Below, piece by piece: positions 1 through 6,322 of a stretch of 12,419 nt of DNA. The notes beneath the pieces were generated by a model that searched no databases, was not told the DNA's origin, and was given only the letters and a program-made list of their open reading frames with translations. The DNA is from Candidatus Woesearchaeota archaeon (GTDB taxonomy: Archaea; Nanobdellota; Nanobdellia; Woesearchaeales; WJKL01): positions 1 to 12,419 of the forward strand of contig WJKL01000003.1 in the NCBI GenBank assembly GCA_014729145.1, given 5' to 3'. How positions within the stretch are numbered: the stretch's first letter is position 1; each line of letters begins with the position of its first letter. The position numbers and the translations under genes were made by a program.

Positions 1-333
1 TCTATGATAAAGATATCCTGGAGCCTAGATTTTATTATACCTGCATCAGTATTGTTTCTGGCATATCTTTTTATCAGATTTATAACAGTCTCAACTTTAT
101 TTTTTAAGGATTTTGATATAAAAGAAAAGATATACTTAACACTGAATGCTCCAAAAGGGATCGCAGTTGCGGTTGTTATCTTTACATTAGCCACAAAATC
201 AATAACAGGGATAGAATTGATCCTTGATTTGATATTATATTTTATGATACTTTCAATAATTATTTCAACCATTGTAACAAGATTTACCAAATTCTTTACA
301 AAAACAGAACTAAAAGCGACTGAAAAAGAATAA
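1..333 (+). CDS. C-terminal part of a cation/proton antiporter (CPA1/NhaP-like)
   Basis: The reading frame is open to the left edge, so this is the end of a longer gene. The 110 visible residues contain about three hydrophobic segments and the stretch LNAPKGIAVAVVIFTLA. That resembles the 'PRG-I-A-A' helix near the C-terminal end of CPA1/CPA2 sodium/proton exchangers, membrane proteins that exchange monovalent cations for protons. The sequence ends in a short charged cytoplasmic-looking tail (TELKATEKE). The first ATG, at position 4, is probably internal because exchangers of this family are normally about 400 residues. The family call rests on one motif and on hydrophobicity. Another multi-helix transporter is possible. 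Confidence 0.6.
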   Translation, partial: SMIKISWSLDFIIPASVLFLAYLFIRFITVSTLFFKDFDIKEKIYLTLNAPKGIAVAVVIFTLATKSITGIELILDLILYFMILSIIISTIVTRFTKFFTKTELKATEKE

Positions 334-334
334 A

Positions 335-343
335 TTTAAATTT
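335..343 (+). promoter_or_regulatory. TATA box of the endonuclease IV gene
   Basis: TTTAAATTT is centred about 29 nt before the ATG at 368. No SD is visible, which fits a leaderless or nearly leaderless transcript. It also argues against the TTG at 359 as start. Confidence 0.5.
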
Positions 344-367
344 TAGTGTTTTTTTGAATTGACAAAG

Positions 368-1144
368 ATGACTAAAATATATTTTGGCAATGCAGGCTCA
401 GGCGGCCTTGGAAACGAGAAAGGAATAAAACATGCAGGAGAGCTCGGACTCGATGCGATGGAGGTAGCATTTACATATGGGGTCAGGATGTCTAATTCTA
501 TGGCAAAAAAGATAAAGAAGACAGCCGAAAAAAACAATATAAGACTTTCAGTACATGCGCCTTATTATATCAACCTTGCTTCAAAAGACAGGTCAAAGAT
601 AACTGCTTCTAAAAAAAGGATACTCAAAAGCTGTGAACGGGCCCACTACATGGATGCGTCTCCTGTTGTCTTCCATGCCGGTTTCTACCAAAGCAGGAAT
701 CATGAAGATATCTACAATATGATAAAAAAACAGATTCTTGATATTAAAAAGAAAATAAGATCAAAAGGATGGAAAGTAAAACTCGCTCCAGAGACAACAG
801 GAAAGCCTTCCCAATTTGCAGGACTTGATGAGCTGCTAAGATTAAAAAGATCAGCAGGCTGCTCTATCTGTATTGACTTTGCCCACCTCTATGCAAGAAG
901 CCAGGGAAATATAGATTATAATGAAATTATGAAAAAGCTAAAGCATCTTTCACATATTCACTGCCATTTCTCTGGAATCACATACACAACAAAAGGTGAA
1001 AGATCACATAAGCTTATGGAAAAAGACTTCTTCATGCCTCTTGCAAAAGCCATAAAAAAAGCAAAGCCAAAATCCATGACAATCATCAACGAATCTCCAG
1101 ATGTCTTTGGAGATGCAGTTAAGATGAAGAAATGGTTTGGATAA
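368..1144 (+). CDS. nfo: Endonuclease IV-type AP endonuclease (archaeal branch)
   Basis: A 258-residue TIM-barrel protein expected to cut DNA at abasic sites in base excision repair, using a metal cluster. Metal-ligand motifs of the Nfo family appear in order: SVHAPYY (H63), VFHAGFY (H103), LAPETTGK (E142), CIDFAHLYAR (D170, H173), HCHFSGI (H200), GERSH (H214) and INESPD (E242). The Asp-Arg-His triad of E. coli Nfo is replaced by GERSH, a form I associate with archaeal homologues. The length suits the family. ATG 368 is preferred over an in-frame TTG at 359 because it sits at the right distance from a TATA box. It is followed by the PIN gene, which has its own promoter. The family call is strong; the exact substrate is inferred. 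Confidence 0.88.
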   Translation: MTKIYFGNAGSGGLGNEKGIKHAGELGLDAMEVAFTYGVRMSNSMAKKIKKTAEKNNIRLSVHAPYYINLASKDRSKITASKKRILKSCERAHYMDASPVVFHAGFYQSRNHEDIYNMIKKQILDIKKKIRSKGWKVKLAPETTGKPSQFAGLDELLRLKRSAGCSICIDFAHLYARSQGNIDYNEIMKKLKHLSHIHCHFSGITYTTKGERSHKLMEKDFFMPLAKAIKKAKPKSMTIINESPDVFGDAVKMKKWFG

Positions 1145-1156
1145 TTTTCACAAACG

Positions 1157-1164
1157 TTTATATA
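1157..1164 (+). promoter_or_regulatory. TATA box of the PIN-domain gene
   Basis: TTTATATA lies 13 nt after the nfo stop and is centred about 26 nt before the ATG at 1186. This fixes that ATG as the start of a leaderless transcript. Confidence 0.65.
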
Positions 1165-1185
1165 TCCTCTCTTATTTTTATCTAT

Positions 1186-1560
1186 ATGCAAAAAATCTTA
1201 ATAGACACAAACTTTTTTTTAATCCCTGCACAGTTTAATCTAGATATATTTGCAGAGATTCACAGAATCATGGATGAAAAATACGAAATTTACACTTTAG
1301 ACAAAGTACTTGATGAAATAAAATCTTTGATAAAAGATCCAAAACAAAAACAAAAAGACAAAAAAGCTGCAAAACTAGGTTTACAATTACTAAAAGCAAA
1401 AAAAGTCAAAATAATAAAAACAACATCCAAAAAACCAGTGGATGATATAATTGCAGATCTTAAAGGCTATATCATTGCAACACAAGACATGGCTTTAAAA
1501 AGAAGGATAAAAAGCAAAAAAATAGTTCTAAGACAAAAAAACAGGTTAATGTTAGTATAA
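1186..1560 (+). CDS. PIN-domain RNA-processing nuclease, FCF1/UTP24-like
   Basis: A 124-residue single-domain PIN protein. The N-terminus MQKILIDTNFF carries the first catalytic Asp (D7). Further acidic candidates are E44 (LDEIK), D86/D87 (PVDDII) and D101 (ATQDMALKRRI), in the order expected for the four-acid, metal-dependent ribonuclease site. The pattern matches archaeal FCF1-like proteins, relatives of eukaryotic rRNA-processing factors, more than VapC toxins, and no antitoxin gene adjoins it. An in-frame ATG at 1132 overlaps nfo and lies before the TATA box, so 1186 is the start. Lysine is unusually frequent after residue 45. A role in rRNA maturation is inferred from the family. Confidence 0.78.
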   Translation: MQKILIDTNFFLIPAQFNLDIFAEIHRIMDEKYEIYTLDKVLDEIKSLIKDPKQKQKDKKAAKLGLQLLKAKKVKIIKTTSKKPVDDIIADLKGYIIATQDMALKRRIKSKKIVLRQKNRLMLV

Positions 1561-1600
1561 TTCTCAAAAAACTTATAAAAATATGGAATTTTTAGTAAGT

Positions 1601-1610
1601 TTTATAAATA
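1601..1610 (+). promoter_or_regulatory. TATA box of the rpo7-spt4-rps24e-rps27ae operon
   Basis: TTTATAAATA is centred about 31 nt before the Rpo7 start at 1637, giving a predicted leader of about 5 nt. The next three genes follow at 2-13 nt with no visible promoter, so this probably drives all four. Confidence 0.6.
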
Positions 1611-1636
1611 CCCCCTAAATACTGCAATAGTATAAA

Positions 1637-2218
1637 ATGTTCTATAAAACTAAAATTAAAGACTACATTAGAACACCGCCAAAACTCTTCAATCTTTCAA
1701 AAGAAGAGGCTGTTTTAAAGCAGATAAAAGAGGAATATGAAGGATATATATCCAAGGATATGGGGATAGTTATAGATGTATCCCAGGTTGATGACATAAG
1801 AGAAGGCATAATAATCCCTGGAGACGGAGCTTCATATTACGAAACAGAGTTTGAATTATTGGTGTTTAAACCAGAGCTTCAGGAAGTTGTGCCTGGAGTT
1901 ATCAAAGACATCGCTGACTTCGGAGCATTTTTCACACTAGGCCCTACAGAGGGTATGATCCACATCTCACAGACGATGGATGACTATGTAAGCTTTGCAA
2001 AAGACAAGGTTTTGACTGGAAAAGAGTCAAAAAGAGCATTAAAAGTTGGCGATAAATGCAAGGCAAGAATAATCGCAGTTTCATACAAAGATCCTACAAA
2101 TCCAAAATTAGGATTGACAATGAGACAAGAAGGTCTTGGAAAGCTTGAATGGATAAAAGAAGAAAAGAAAGATGAAAAAGAAAACAAAAAAGAAGAAAAA
2201 AATAAATCAAAAAAATAA
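1637..2218 (+). CDS. rpo7: DNA-directed RNA polymerase subunit Rpo7 (E')
   Basis: A 193-residue homologue of archaeal RpoE' and eukaryotic RPB7. With Rpo4 it forms the stalk of RNA polymerase, which assists promoter opening and binds nascent RNA. The N-terminal RNP-like part (about 1-80) begins MFYKTKIKDYIRTPP and contains GDGASYYETEFELLVFKP. An S1/OB domain follows (about 83-165) with the typical GVIKDIADFGAFFTLGPTEGMIHISQ and a later KLGLTMRQEGLG. The last 22 residues are almost all Lys and Glu, an extension beyond the usual end. It is first in the operon with spt4 and two ribosomal proteins, a common archaeal arrangement. Confidence 0.95.
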   Translation: MFYKTKIKDYIRTPPKLFNLSKEEAVLKQIKEEYEGYISKDMGIVIDVSQVDDIREGIIIPGDGASYYETEFELLVFKPELQEVVPGVIKDIADFGAFFTLGPTEGMIHISQTMDDYVSFAKDKVLTGKESKRALKVGDKCKARIIAVSYKDPTNPKLGLTMRQEGLGKLEWIKEEKKDEKENKKEEKNKSKK

Positions 2219-2231
2219 TTATTAATTAAAA

Positions 2232-2420
2232 ATGGCTAAGAAAAAAGTATGTAAAAAATGCAAAAGATTTGTTGACGGAAACGAATGTCCAAACTGCAAA
2301 GGAAATCAATTCTCAACAAACTGGCAGGGAAGGATAAATATCTTGGATCCTGAAAAATCAGAAATAGCCAAAAAGATAGGCATAAAAGAAAAAGGAGAAT
2401 ATGCAATCAAGGTGAGATAA
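2232..2420 (+). CDS. spt4: Transcription elongation factor Spt4 / RNAP subunit E''
   Basis: A 62-residue zinc-ribbon protein. It has paired cysteines CKKC (near residue 7) and CPNC (near residue 19), followed by the Spt4 signature NQFSTNWQGRINILDPEKSEIAKKIG. Spt4 pairs with Spt5 to keep RNA polymerase processive. The length fits archaeal Spt4. The gene starts 13 nt after the rpo7 stop. The AT-only spacer lacks an SD, so expression probably depends on the preceding gene. It reads AIKVR at the end, and its last codons contain the GGTGAG element used by rps24e. Confidence 0.93.
   Translation: MAKKKVCKKCKRFVDGNECPNCKGNQFSTNWQGRINILDPEKSEIAKKIGIKEKGEYAIKVR
2411..2416 (+). promoter_or_regulatory. 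Shine-Dalgarno of rps24e inside the end of spt4
   Basis: GGTGAG lies 6 nt before ATG 2423 and 12 nt before the in-frame ATG 2429. It therefore favours the first ATG. It overlaps the last spt4 codons and stop, suggesting translational coupling. Confidence 0.55.
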
Positions 2421-2422
2421 AT

Positions 2423-2911
2423 ATGGCTATGAAAATAATATCAAAAACAGAAGAACCTTTATTGTCCAGGAAAAGTATAAAAGCTCATGTAACTTTTGAA
2501 GCAGCAACACCTTCTAATGCAGACATCGCAAAAAAGATAGCTGACGAGATAAAAAAAGATGAAAAGCTTGTTGTTATGAAAAAGATAGATACTCATTACG
2601 GCTCAAAAGAAGCTGATATAGACGCTATTGTATATGATTCAGCAGAAGCAAAAGAAAAGATTGAAAGAAAGACAAAAGCAATGAAAGAAGCTGAAGCCAA
2701 AAAAGCAGAAGAAGCCAAGAAAAAAGAAGAGAAAAAAACTGCAGAAGAAGAAAATAAAAAAGCTGAAAATTCAAAAGAAGAGAAAAAGAAAGAAAAAAAT
2801 AAAGCCGAAGAAAAGAAGGAAGAATCCAAAGAAGAGAAAAAAGAGAAAAAGGAAGAAGAACAAAAAAAAGAAAAACCAGCAGAGAAACCTGCTGAAGAGA
2901 AAAAAGAATAA
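2423..2911 (+). CDS. rps24e: 30S ribosomal protein S24e with long Lys/Glu tail
   Basis: A 162-residue protein. Residues 1-80 are the S24e domain: MAMKIISKTEEPLLSRKS, then FEAATPSNADIAKKIAD, then HYGSKEADIDAIVYDS. S24e is a small-subunit ribosomal protein specific to archaea and eukaryotes, normally about 100 residues in archaea. From about residue 85 to the end the sequence is nearly pure Lys, Glu and Ala, roughly 75 residues that should form a long charged helix or disordered tail. The start is set by an SD at 2411 and by the alignable MxxK beginning. Several long minus-strand frames over the tail are composition artefacts. rps27ae follows after 9 nt. Confidence 0.93.
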   Translation: MAMKIISKTEEPLLSRKSIKAHVTFEAATPSNADIAKKIADEIKKDEKLVVMKKIDTHYGSKEADIDAIVYDSAEAKEKIERKTKAMKEAEAKKAEEAKKKEEKKTAEEENKKAENSKEEKKKEKNKAEEKKEESKEEKKEKKEEEQKKEKPAEKPAEEKKE

Positions 2912-2920
2912 AACTGAAAA

Positions 2921-3130
2921 ATGGCAGAAGAAGGAAAGAAAAAAGTAGAAGGACCAACAGAAGTAATTCATGAATTATACGAAGTTTCTGGAAAAGAAGT
3001 TAAAAGAAAAAACAAATCATGCCCAAAATGCGGCAAAGGAACCTTCTTAGCAAAGCATAAAGATAGAGAAACTTGCGGAAAGTGTGGATACACAACTTTC
3101 GATTCTAAAAAAGAAGAAAAGAAAGAATAA
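2921..3130 (+). CDS. rps27ae: 30S ribosomal protein S27ae
   Basis: A 69-residue zinc-ribbon ribosomal protein, the archaeal counterpart of the ubiquitin-fused S27a of eukaryotes. The core reads HELYEVSGKEVKRKNKSCPKCG, then a second pair CGKCG before YTTFDS, giving the C-x2-C ... C-x2-C zinc site. It ends in a short SKKEEKKE tail. No SD is visible in the 9-nt spacer after rps24e. Its 3' end is unusual: the stop codon lies inside a perfect inverted repeat, and similar tail sequence recurs 3.1 kb away at 6202-6268. That suggests that the present tail is a truncated or replaced version. Confidence 0.95.
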   Translation: MAEEGKKKVEGPTEVIHELYEVSGKEVKRKNKSCPKCGKGTFLAKHKDRETCGKCGYTTFDSKKEEKKE

Positions 3131-3151
3131 ATTCTTTCATTTTTTATCACC
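3105..3151 (-). pseudogene. Stranded translation start: SD plus ATG with only 11 codons
   Basis: Directly after the stop of the minus-strand gene at 3152-3946 comes GGTGAT (3151-3146), five A, and ATG (3140-3138). This is the same SD and nearly the same spacing as the real starts at 5361, 7648 and 10496. The frame reads MKEFILSFLLF and stops at 3105, because it runs into the reverse complement of the rps27ae 3' end. It may be the beginning of a second gene of the operon that was cut when the island joined rps27ae. Coincidence is possible because SD-like strings occur in A-rich DNA. Confidence 0.35.
3121..3146 (+). terminator. Inverted repeat plus T-run ending the ribosomal operon
   Basis: GAAAGAAT and ATTCTTTC form perfect 8-bp arms around AA (3121-3138), followed by a stretch with six T. 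The hairpin is AT-rich and weak, but T-rich sequence after the stop is what archaeal transcription termination needs. The stop codon of rps27ae is inside the repeat. Confidence 0.45.
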
Positions 3152-3946
3152 TTATTTTTCTGATGTAATTTCATATTCTGGAAATGCTTCTATGAATGCT
3201 AATGTAGTTAGCAATCTAGGTTCATATCCAAAATCTCCACTTCTGCCAAAGATATTAATTTTCTTTTCTTTCTCATCAATCTCTAGCCATCCGCCTCCAA
3301 TTTTCCCCCCAGGAACCCTAATATTCTTGTGCATTGAAGTATAGTTGTTATAAGCAATATGGAGATTTCCATCTTCATCTGAGGACATTACAAACTTACC
3401 TATTGAAATAGGATGGTTTTTACTATAAGTTCCATTTAATTTTATAGAAATATCTCCAGATTCTATTTCCCTTTCTTCATCAATTCGCCCTATTCTGTCA
3501 TCTAACTCTACTCCTATTTCTTCAGCATAATTTTTTACTTCTTCGGTTCTTTCTTTCAAATGATAACCTGCTAAATAATCAAATGCTTCTTGAATATCTT
3601 CTTTAGCTAATTCTTTCTTTTCCATAGCAGATTTTATAGAGTTAGAAATTTCTTGATATTTGATAACTTTATCTTCATGTTTTTTTGGTTCTTCATATTT
3701 TGTTTCTTCTAATTCTACTCCAACTCCTTCAGCATATTTTTTAACATTTGGACCACACGCAAGCCTTAAGTTTTGGTGTTTATCATCACAAAAGTCATAC
3801 ATTTTAGACAAAGAGTCATAAATTAATTGTTCAAAGTTTCTTAATTTTTCATTAATTTTTCTAATAGAGCTGTTTCCTCTCATTAAAGGAAATACTGCAA
3901 TTCCTTTGTGTTTTTCATATGTTAGATTTTCAAGTGTTTTTTCCAT
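3152..3946 (-). CDS. Unknown 264-residue protein with PHPT1/Janus-like C-terminal domain
   Basis: Residues 1-165 are helical and charged, with an internal repeat: VKKYAEGVGVELE (68-80) and VKNYAEEIGVELD (137-149). Residues about 185-264 read VPGGKIGGGW, then EKKINIFGRSGDFG, then AFPEYEITSEK. These resemble the GGGRI, KKIHVYGYSMAYG and YPDYEVT segments of phosphohistidine phosphatase PHPT1 and the Janus/Ocnus family. Candidates for the catalytic histidine are H196 and H206. The resemblance is from memory of the family and is tentative; phosphatase activity is unproven. The ATG at 3946 follows GGTGATACGAA, a good SD. It diverges from the TrmB-like gene at 4071 and shares the promoter element of cassettes 2 and 3. 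Confidence 0.7.
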   Translation of the reverse strand: MEKTLENLTYEKHKGIAVFPLMRGNSSIRKINEKLRNFEQLIYDSLSKMYDFCDDKHQNLRLACGPNVKKYAEGVGVELEETKYEEPKKHEDKVIKYQEISNSIKSAMEKKELAKEDIQEAFDYLAGYHLKERTEEVKNYAEEIGVELDDRIGRIDEEREIESGDISIKLNGTYSKNHPISIGKFVMSSDEDGNLHIAYNNYTSMHKNIRVPGGKIGGGWLEIDEKEKKINIFGRSGDFGYEPRLLTTLAFIEAFPEYEITSEK

Positions 3947-3966
3947 TTCGTATCACCTTTTTTTGT

Positions 3967-4004
3967 TTTTGTTATAACATAGTAATCACACTTGGAGTAT
4001 ATAA
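3967..4004 (-). promoter_or_regulatory. Cassette 1 partner promoter with shared operator-like element
   Basis: Read on the minus strand: a TATA element TATATA (about 4003-3998), CTCCAAG, the shared TGTGATTACTA (3990-3980), then GTTATAAC (3978-3971), a perfect 8-bp palindrome near the expected transcription start. A leader of about 28 nt with an SD follows. The shared element lies between TATA box and start site, where a bound repressor would block polymerase. Confidence 0.55.
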
Positions 4005-4040
4005 TAAAGAGTGTCCCCCTACAAGACGACTTTAGAAAGA

Positions 4041-4049
4041 TTTATATAG
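4041..4049 (+). promoter_or_regulatory. TATA box of the cassette 1 TrmB-like regulator
   Basis: TTTATATAG is centred about 26 nt before ATG 4071, with no SD between. This is consistent with a leaderless transcript starting at the ATG. Confidence 0.6.
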
Positions 4050-4070
4050 CAAAATTCCTTCAAAACCTCT

Positions 4071-4817
4071 ATGCTTAGAGATTTAAGAAGAATAGGACTT
4101 ACAGAAGGTGAAATTAAAGTATATGAAGCACTTCTAGAACTAGGAGAGACAACAAAAACAGCTTTAGCTAAGAAATCAGGAGTAGCTCCTTCTAATATTT
4201 ATGATATAACTAATAGATTATTGAAAAAAGGAATAATATCAAAAGTAGAAAAGAATGGAATTGCTCATTTCAGTCCAGCAGATCCTACTCATCTAATCAA
4301 TTTCTTAGAAAAAAAAGAAAAAGAGATAGAAAAAGAGAAAGATGTTGTATCTAATTTACTTCCATCATTACTTGCAAGATTCCAAAAAGTAAAAGAAACA
4401 GTAAACATAGAAGTTTTCCAAGGCTGGAATGGTATGAAAACAATATTTGAAGACCTGATAAACGAATGCAAAACAGAGTGTAATGTTTTTGGAGCAAGCA
4501 AAGGAGAATCAGAAAAACAATCAGATATCTTTTTCCTAAAATATTCAAAACTAAGAGCAAAAAAAGGAATAACAACAAATATAATCTTCAATGAAGAGCT
4601 AAGAAGAAGAAAAAGAATAAACTTCTTCAAAAAATCAGGAAAATACAATATAAGATTCCTACAACAATCTACACCTGCAGAAATAATGACCTACAACAAC
4701 ATCTCCTGCATAATCATCCTAACAAAACAGCCCCTAATAATAAGAATAACAAGTGAAGAAGTCAAAGACTCCTTCAAACAATATTTTGAATTAATGTGGA
4801 ATCTAGCAAAAGATTAA
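4071..4817 (+). CDS. TrmB-like transcriptional regulator, cassette 1
   Basis: A 248-residue protein. Residues 1-70 form a winged helix-turn-helix of the TrmB type (LRRIGLTEGEIKVYEALLELG ... GVAPSNIYDITNRLLKKGIISK). Residues 75-108 form a charged coiled-coil for dimerisation. The C-terminal domain (about 112-248) begins IEVFQGWNGMKTIFEDLI and ends FELMWNLAKD. TrmB proteins repress or activate sugar and other genes, with ligands sensed by the C-terminal domain; no ligand can be read here. It is paralogous to the genes at 5468 and 7746 and diverges from the 264-residue gene, which it probably controls. A leaderless start is favoured by the TATA box at 4041. Confidence 0.85.
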   Translation: MLRDLRRIGLTEGEIKVYEALLELGETTKTALAKKSGVAPSNIYDITNRLLKKGIISKVEKNGIAHFSPADPTHLINFLEKKEKEIEKEKDVVSNLLPSLLARFQKVKETVNIEVFQGWNGMKTIFEDLINECKTECNVFGASKGESEKQSDIFFLKYSKLRAKKGITTNIIFNEELRRRKRINFFKKSGKYNIRFLQQSTPAEIMTYNNISCIIILTKQPLIIRITSEEVKDSFKQYFELMWNLAKD

Positions 4818-4836
4818 AATGCTTATTCTTGGTAAG

Positions 4837-5361
4837 CTATTTATACTTAACTAGGTCATATTCTTTTTTGATTCTTCGATAGCATTCATCAAGACACTTT
4901 TGTATTTCATCATGATCTACTCCTTCAAAAAATTTTTTTAACTGTTTTAGTTCAATCTCTGTTTTTTCTTTCATAAGCCTCATTAATCCCGGATTTGCAT
5001 AATCTTCAGTACCCATATAATCTCTAATTTTATGCATAAATCTATCATTTCTTTCTACATGACTTACAACATTCGGATGTGCTGCTCTAGATTTTTTTAA
5101 ATTATATTCACATGGATTTTCTAAGTAATGTTTACTATCTACATAATGATTAGCAACATAGAGTACATAATTTGGACATTTCATCTCTTCTATATTACGC
5201 TCCATTTCAGCCATTGGAATAACCATGTTTGAAAAAAATCTTGATATGCCTGTTTCTTCTCTAAATTCTATAATGCCTCCTTTTTCTCTTACTATCCTAT
5301 CATTTTCTCTTCTCATATTTTGAATTTCTTCAACTTGTTCTATCAAATCTGTTAGTTCCAT
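4837..5361 (-). CDS. Unknown helical protein, cassette 2 partner
   Basis: I do not recognise this 174-residue protein. It looks almost all helical and charged, beginning MELTDLIEQVEEIQNMRREN. It has a central stretch with conserved-looking His, Cys and Tyr (CPNYVLYVANHYVDSKHYL, then HPNVVSHVERNDRFMHKI) and a C-terminal KCLDECYRRIKKEYDL. The density of His and Cys might suit metal binding, but no known motif is evident. There is no signal peptide or membrane segment. The start is ATG 5361, preceded by GGTGATAAAA; a GTG at 5370 in the same frame is part of that SD. It converges on the regulator of cassette 1 (19 nt apart) and diverges from that of cassette 2. Confidence 0.65.
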   Translation of the reverse strand: MELTDLIEQVEEIQNMRRENDRIVREKGGIIEFREETGISRFFSNMVIPMAEMERNIEEMKCPNYVLYVANHYVDSKHYLENPCEYNLKKSRAAHPNVVSHVERNDRFMHKIRDYMGTEDYANPGLMRLMKEKTEIELKQLKKFFEGVDHDEIQKCLDECYRRIKKEYDLVKYK

Positions 5362-5376
5362 TTTTATCACCTTTTG

Positions 5377-5411
5377 TTATAATCTAGTAATCACAGTTGG
5401 AGTATAATAAT
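5377..5411 (-). promoter_or_regulatory. Cassette 2 partner promoter with shared operator-like element
   Basis: On the minus strand: ATTATTATAC (5411-5402) as TATA box, TCCAAC, the shared TGTGATTACTA (5395-5385), then ATTATAAC at the expected start. It matches the cassette 1 promoter at nearly every position across about 35 nt, and then diverges. Confidence 0.55.
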
Positions 5412-5438
5412 ATTTGTTGACGGAAACTATCGACATAT
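5412..5438. promoter_or_regulatory. Imperfect inverted repeat upstream of the cassette 2 regulator TATA box
   Basis: ATTTGTTGA (5412-5420) and TCGACATAT (5430-5438) pair at 7 of 9 positions around a 9-nt centre. It sits between the two divergent TATA boxes and is a candidate regulator site, weaker than the palindrome in cassette 3. Confidence 0.3.
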
Positions 5439-5445
5439 TTATAAA
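5438..5445 (+). promoter_or_regulatory. TATA box of the cassette 2 TrmB-like regulator
   Basis: TTTATAAA is centred about 27 nt before ATG 5468. A leaderless start fits. An AATAT-C-ATATT palindrome (5447-5457) follows between TATA box and start codon, at the place where cassette 3 has its longer palindrome. Confidence 0.55.
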
Positions 5446-5467
5446 GAATATCATATTATATAGTAAA

Positions 5468-6199
5468 ATGGTAAGCAAAGAAGAAGCATTACAGCAATAT
5501 GGACTAAGTAATAAAGAAATAAAAGTATATTTAGCTAATCTAGTTATGGGTTCTGCTACTGTTAACACTATTTCAAAGAAAGCAGACATTCACAGAACAA
5601 CAACATATGATGTTCTAAAGCAATTGATGGAAAAAGGACTGGCTTCTTCTGTGATAAAAGACAAAACAAACTATTTTGAGGTTGCAGACCCTTTAAAATT
5701 AGTAGCAATATTAGACGAAAAAAAGCAAAAACTCAATTCTGTTATGGTGGAATTAGAAACTTTAAAACAATCTGTAGTTGAAAAACCAAAAGTTGAGTTC
5801 TATGAAGGAAAAGAAGGCATAAAAACAGTTATGGAAGACATACTAAAACAAAAAAATGAACTTTTAGTCTTCTCTTCAACAAAAGACTTAAGTAATGTTC
5901 TTAGATTTTACTTTCCTCATTTCATAAACAGAAGAGTAAAGAAAAATATCTCTGCAAAAGTCCTGACTGAACAGACAAAAGAAACTATTTCTTTAAAAAA
6001 AAGAGATAAAAAAGAATTAAGAGAGACAAGATTCCTTCCAAGAGGGATTAAATTACCCACAGCAACCTACATCTACGGAAAAAAGACAGCAATGTTCTCT
6101 CTAGAAGGAGAACCAATAGCAGTCTTGATCGAAAACAGCCAGATAACTAAAACTCAAAAGATAAGTTTTAATCTGATGTGGAATCTTGCAAAAGAATAA
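5468..6199 (+). CDS. TrmB-like transcriptional regulator, cassette 2
   Basis: A 243-residue paralogue of the regulators at 4071 and 7746. Residues 1-75 are the winged helix-turn-helix (YGLSNKEIKVYLANLVMG ... ADIHRTTTYDVLKQLMEKGLAS). A coiled-coil linker covers about 78-105. The C-terminal sensor domain (108-243) begins KVEFYEGKEGIKTVMEDIL and ends FNLMWNLAKE, like cassette 1. An in-frame ATG at 5414 adds 18 residues but overlaps the promoter; ATG 5468 has a TATA box at the right distance. It diverges from the 174-residue gene. Together with its paralogues it suggests tandem duplication of a regulator/partner unit. The ligand is unknown. Confidence 0.85.
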   Translation: MVSKEEALQQYGLSNKEIKVYLANLVMGSATVNTISKKADIHRTTTYDVLKQLMEKGLASSVIKDKTNYFEVADPLKLVAILDEKKQKLNSVMVELETLKQSVVEKPKVEFYEGKEGIKTVMEDILKQKNELLVFSSTKDLSNVLRFYFPHFINRRVKKNISAKVLTEQTKETISLKKRDKKELRETRFLPRGIKLPTATYIYGKKTAMFSLEGEPIAVLIENSQITKTQKISFNLMWNLAKE

Positions 6200-6201
6200 T
6201 A

Positions 6202-6322
6202 AAAAAAGAAAAGAAAGAATAAATTCTATTCTATTTATAATAAAGAAGAAAAGAAAGAAGATAATTCTAAAGACGACAAAAAGGCTGATAAAAAAGACGA
6301 CAAAAAGCCTAAAAAAGAATAA
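6202..6322 (+). pseudogene. Displaced 3' end of rps27ae (tail fragments)
   Basis: This non-genic stretch after the cassette 2 regulator contains two pieces resembling the end of rps27ae. The first (6206-6227) is identical over 22 nt to 3114-3135, including the stop codon. The second begins with an 18-nt match (6242-6259 = 3110-3127) and continues as an open frame KEEKKEDNSKDDKKADKKDD..KPKKE followed by TAA at 6320. It has no start codon of its own. The simplest reading is that rps27ae once ended with this longer Lys/Asp tail and that the 3.1 kb between the copies was inserted. Low complexity makes chance similarity a real alternative. Confidence 0.5.

Noticed and set aside
1132..1185. Upstream start for the PIN protein
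   Set aside because: It overlaps nfo and precedes the TATA box at 1157; PIN domains begin just before the first catalytic Asp, as from ATG 1186.
1186..1560. PIN gene as a VapC toxin of a toxin-antitoxin pair
   Set aside because: No antitoxin-like frame adjoins it, it has its own promoter, and its sequence is nearer to FCF1-type processing proteins.
2596..2971. Three long minus-strand frames rich in Phe, Leu and Ser opposite the S24e tail
   Set aside because: They are the complement of the Lys/Glu repeats; Lys and Glu codons read backwards as Phe, Leu and Ser. No SD or TATA box fits them.
5414..5467. Upstream start for the cassette 2 regulator
   Set aside because: The added 18 residues cover the TATA box and have no counterpart in the paralogues.
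3110..6259. A transposon with terminal repeats between the two rps27ae tail copies
   Set aside because: The repeats are direct rather than inverted and there is no transposase frame; at most it is an integrated segment without its own recombinase.
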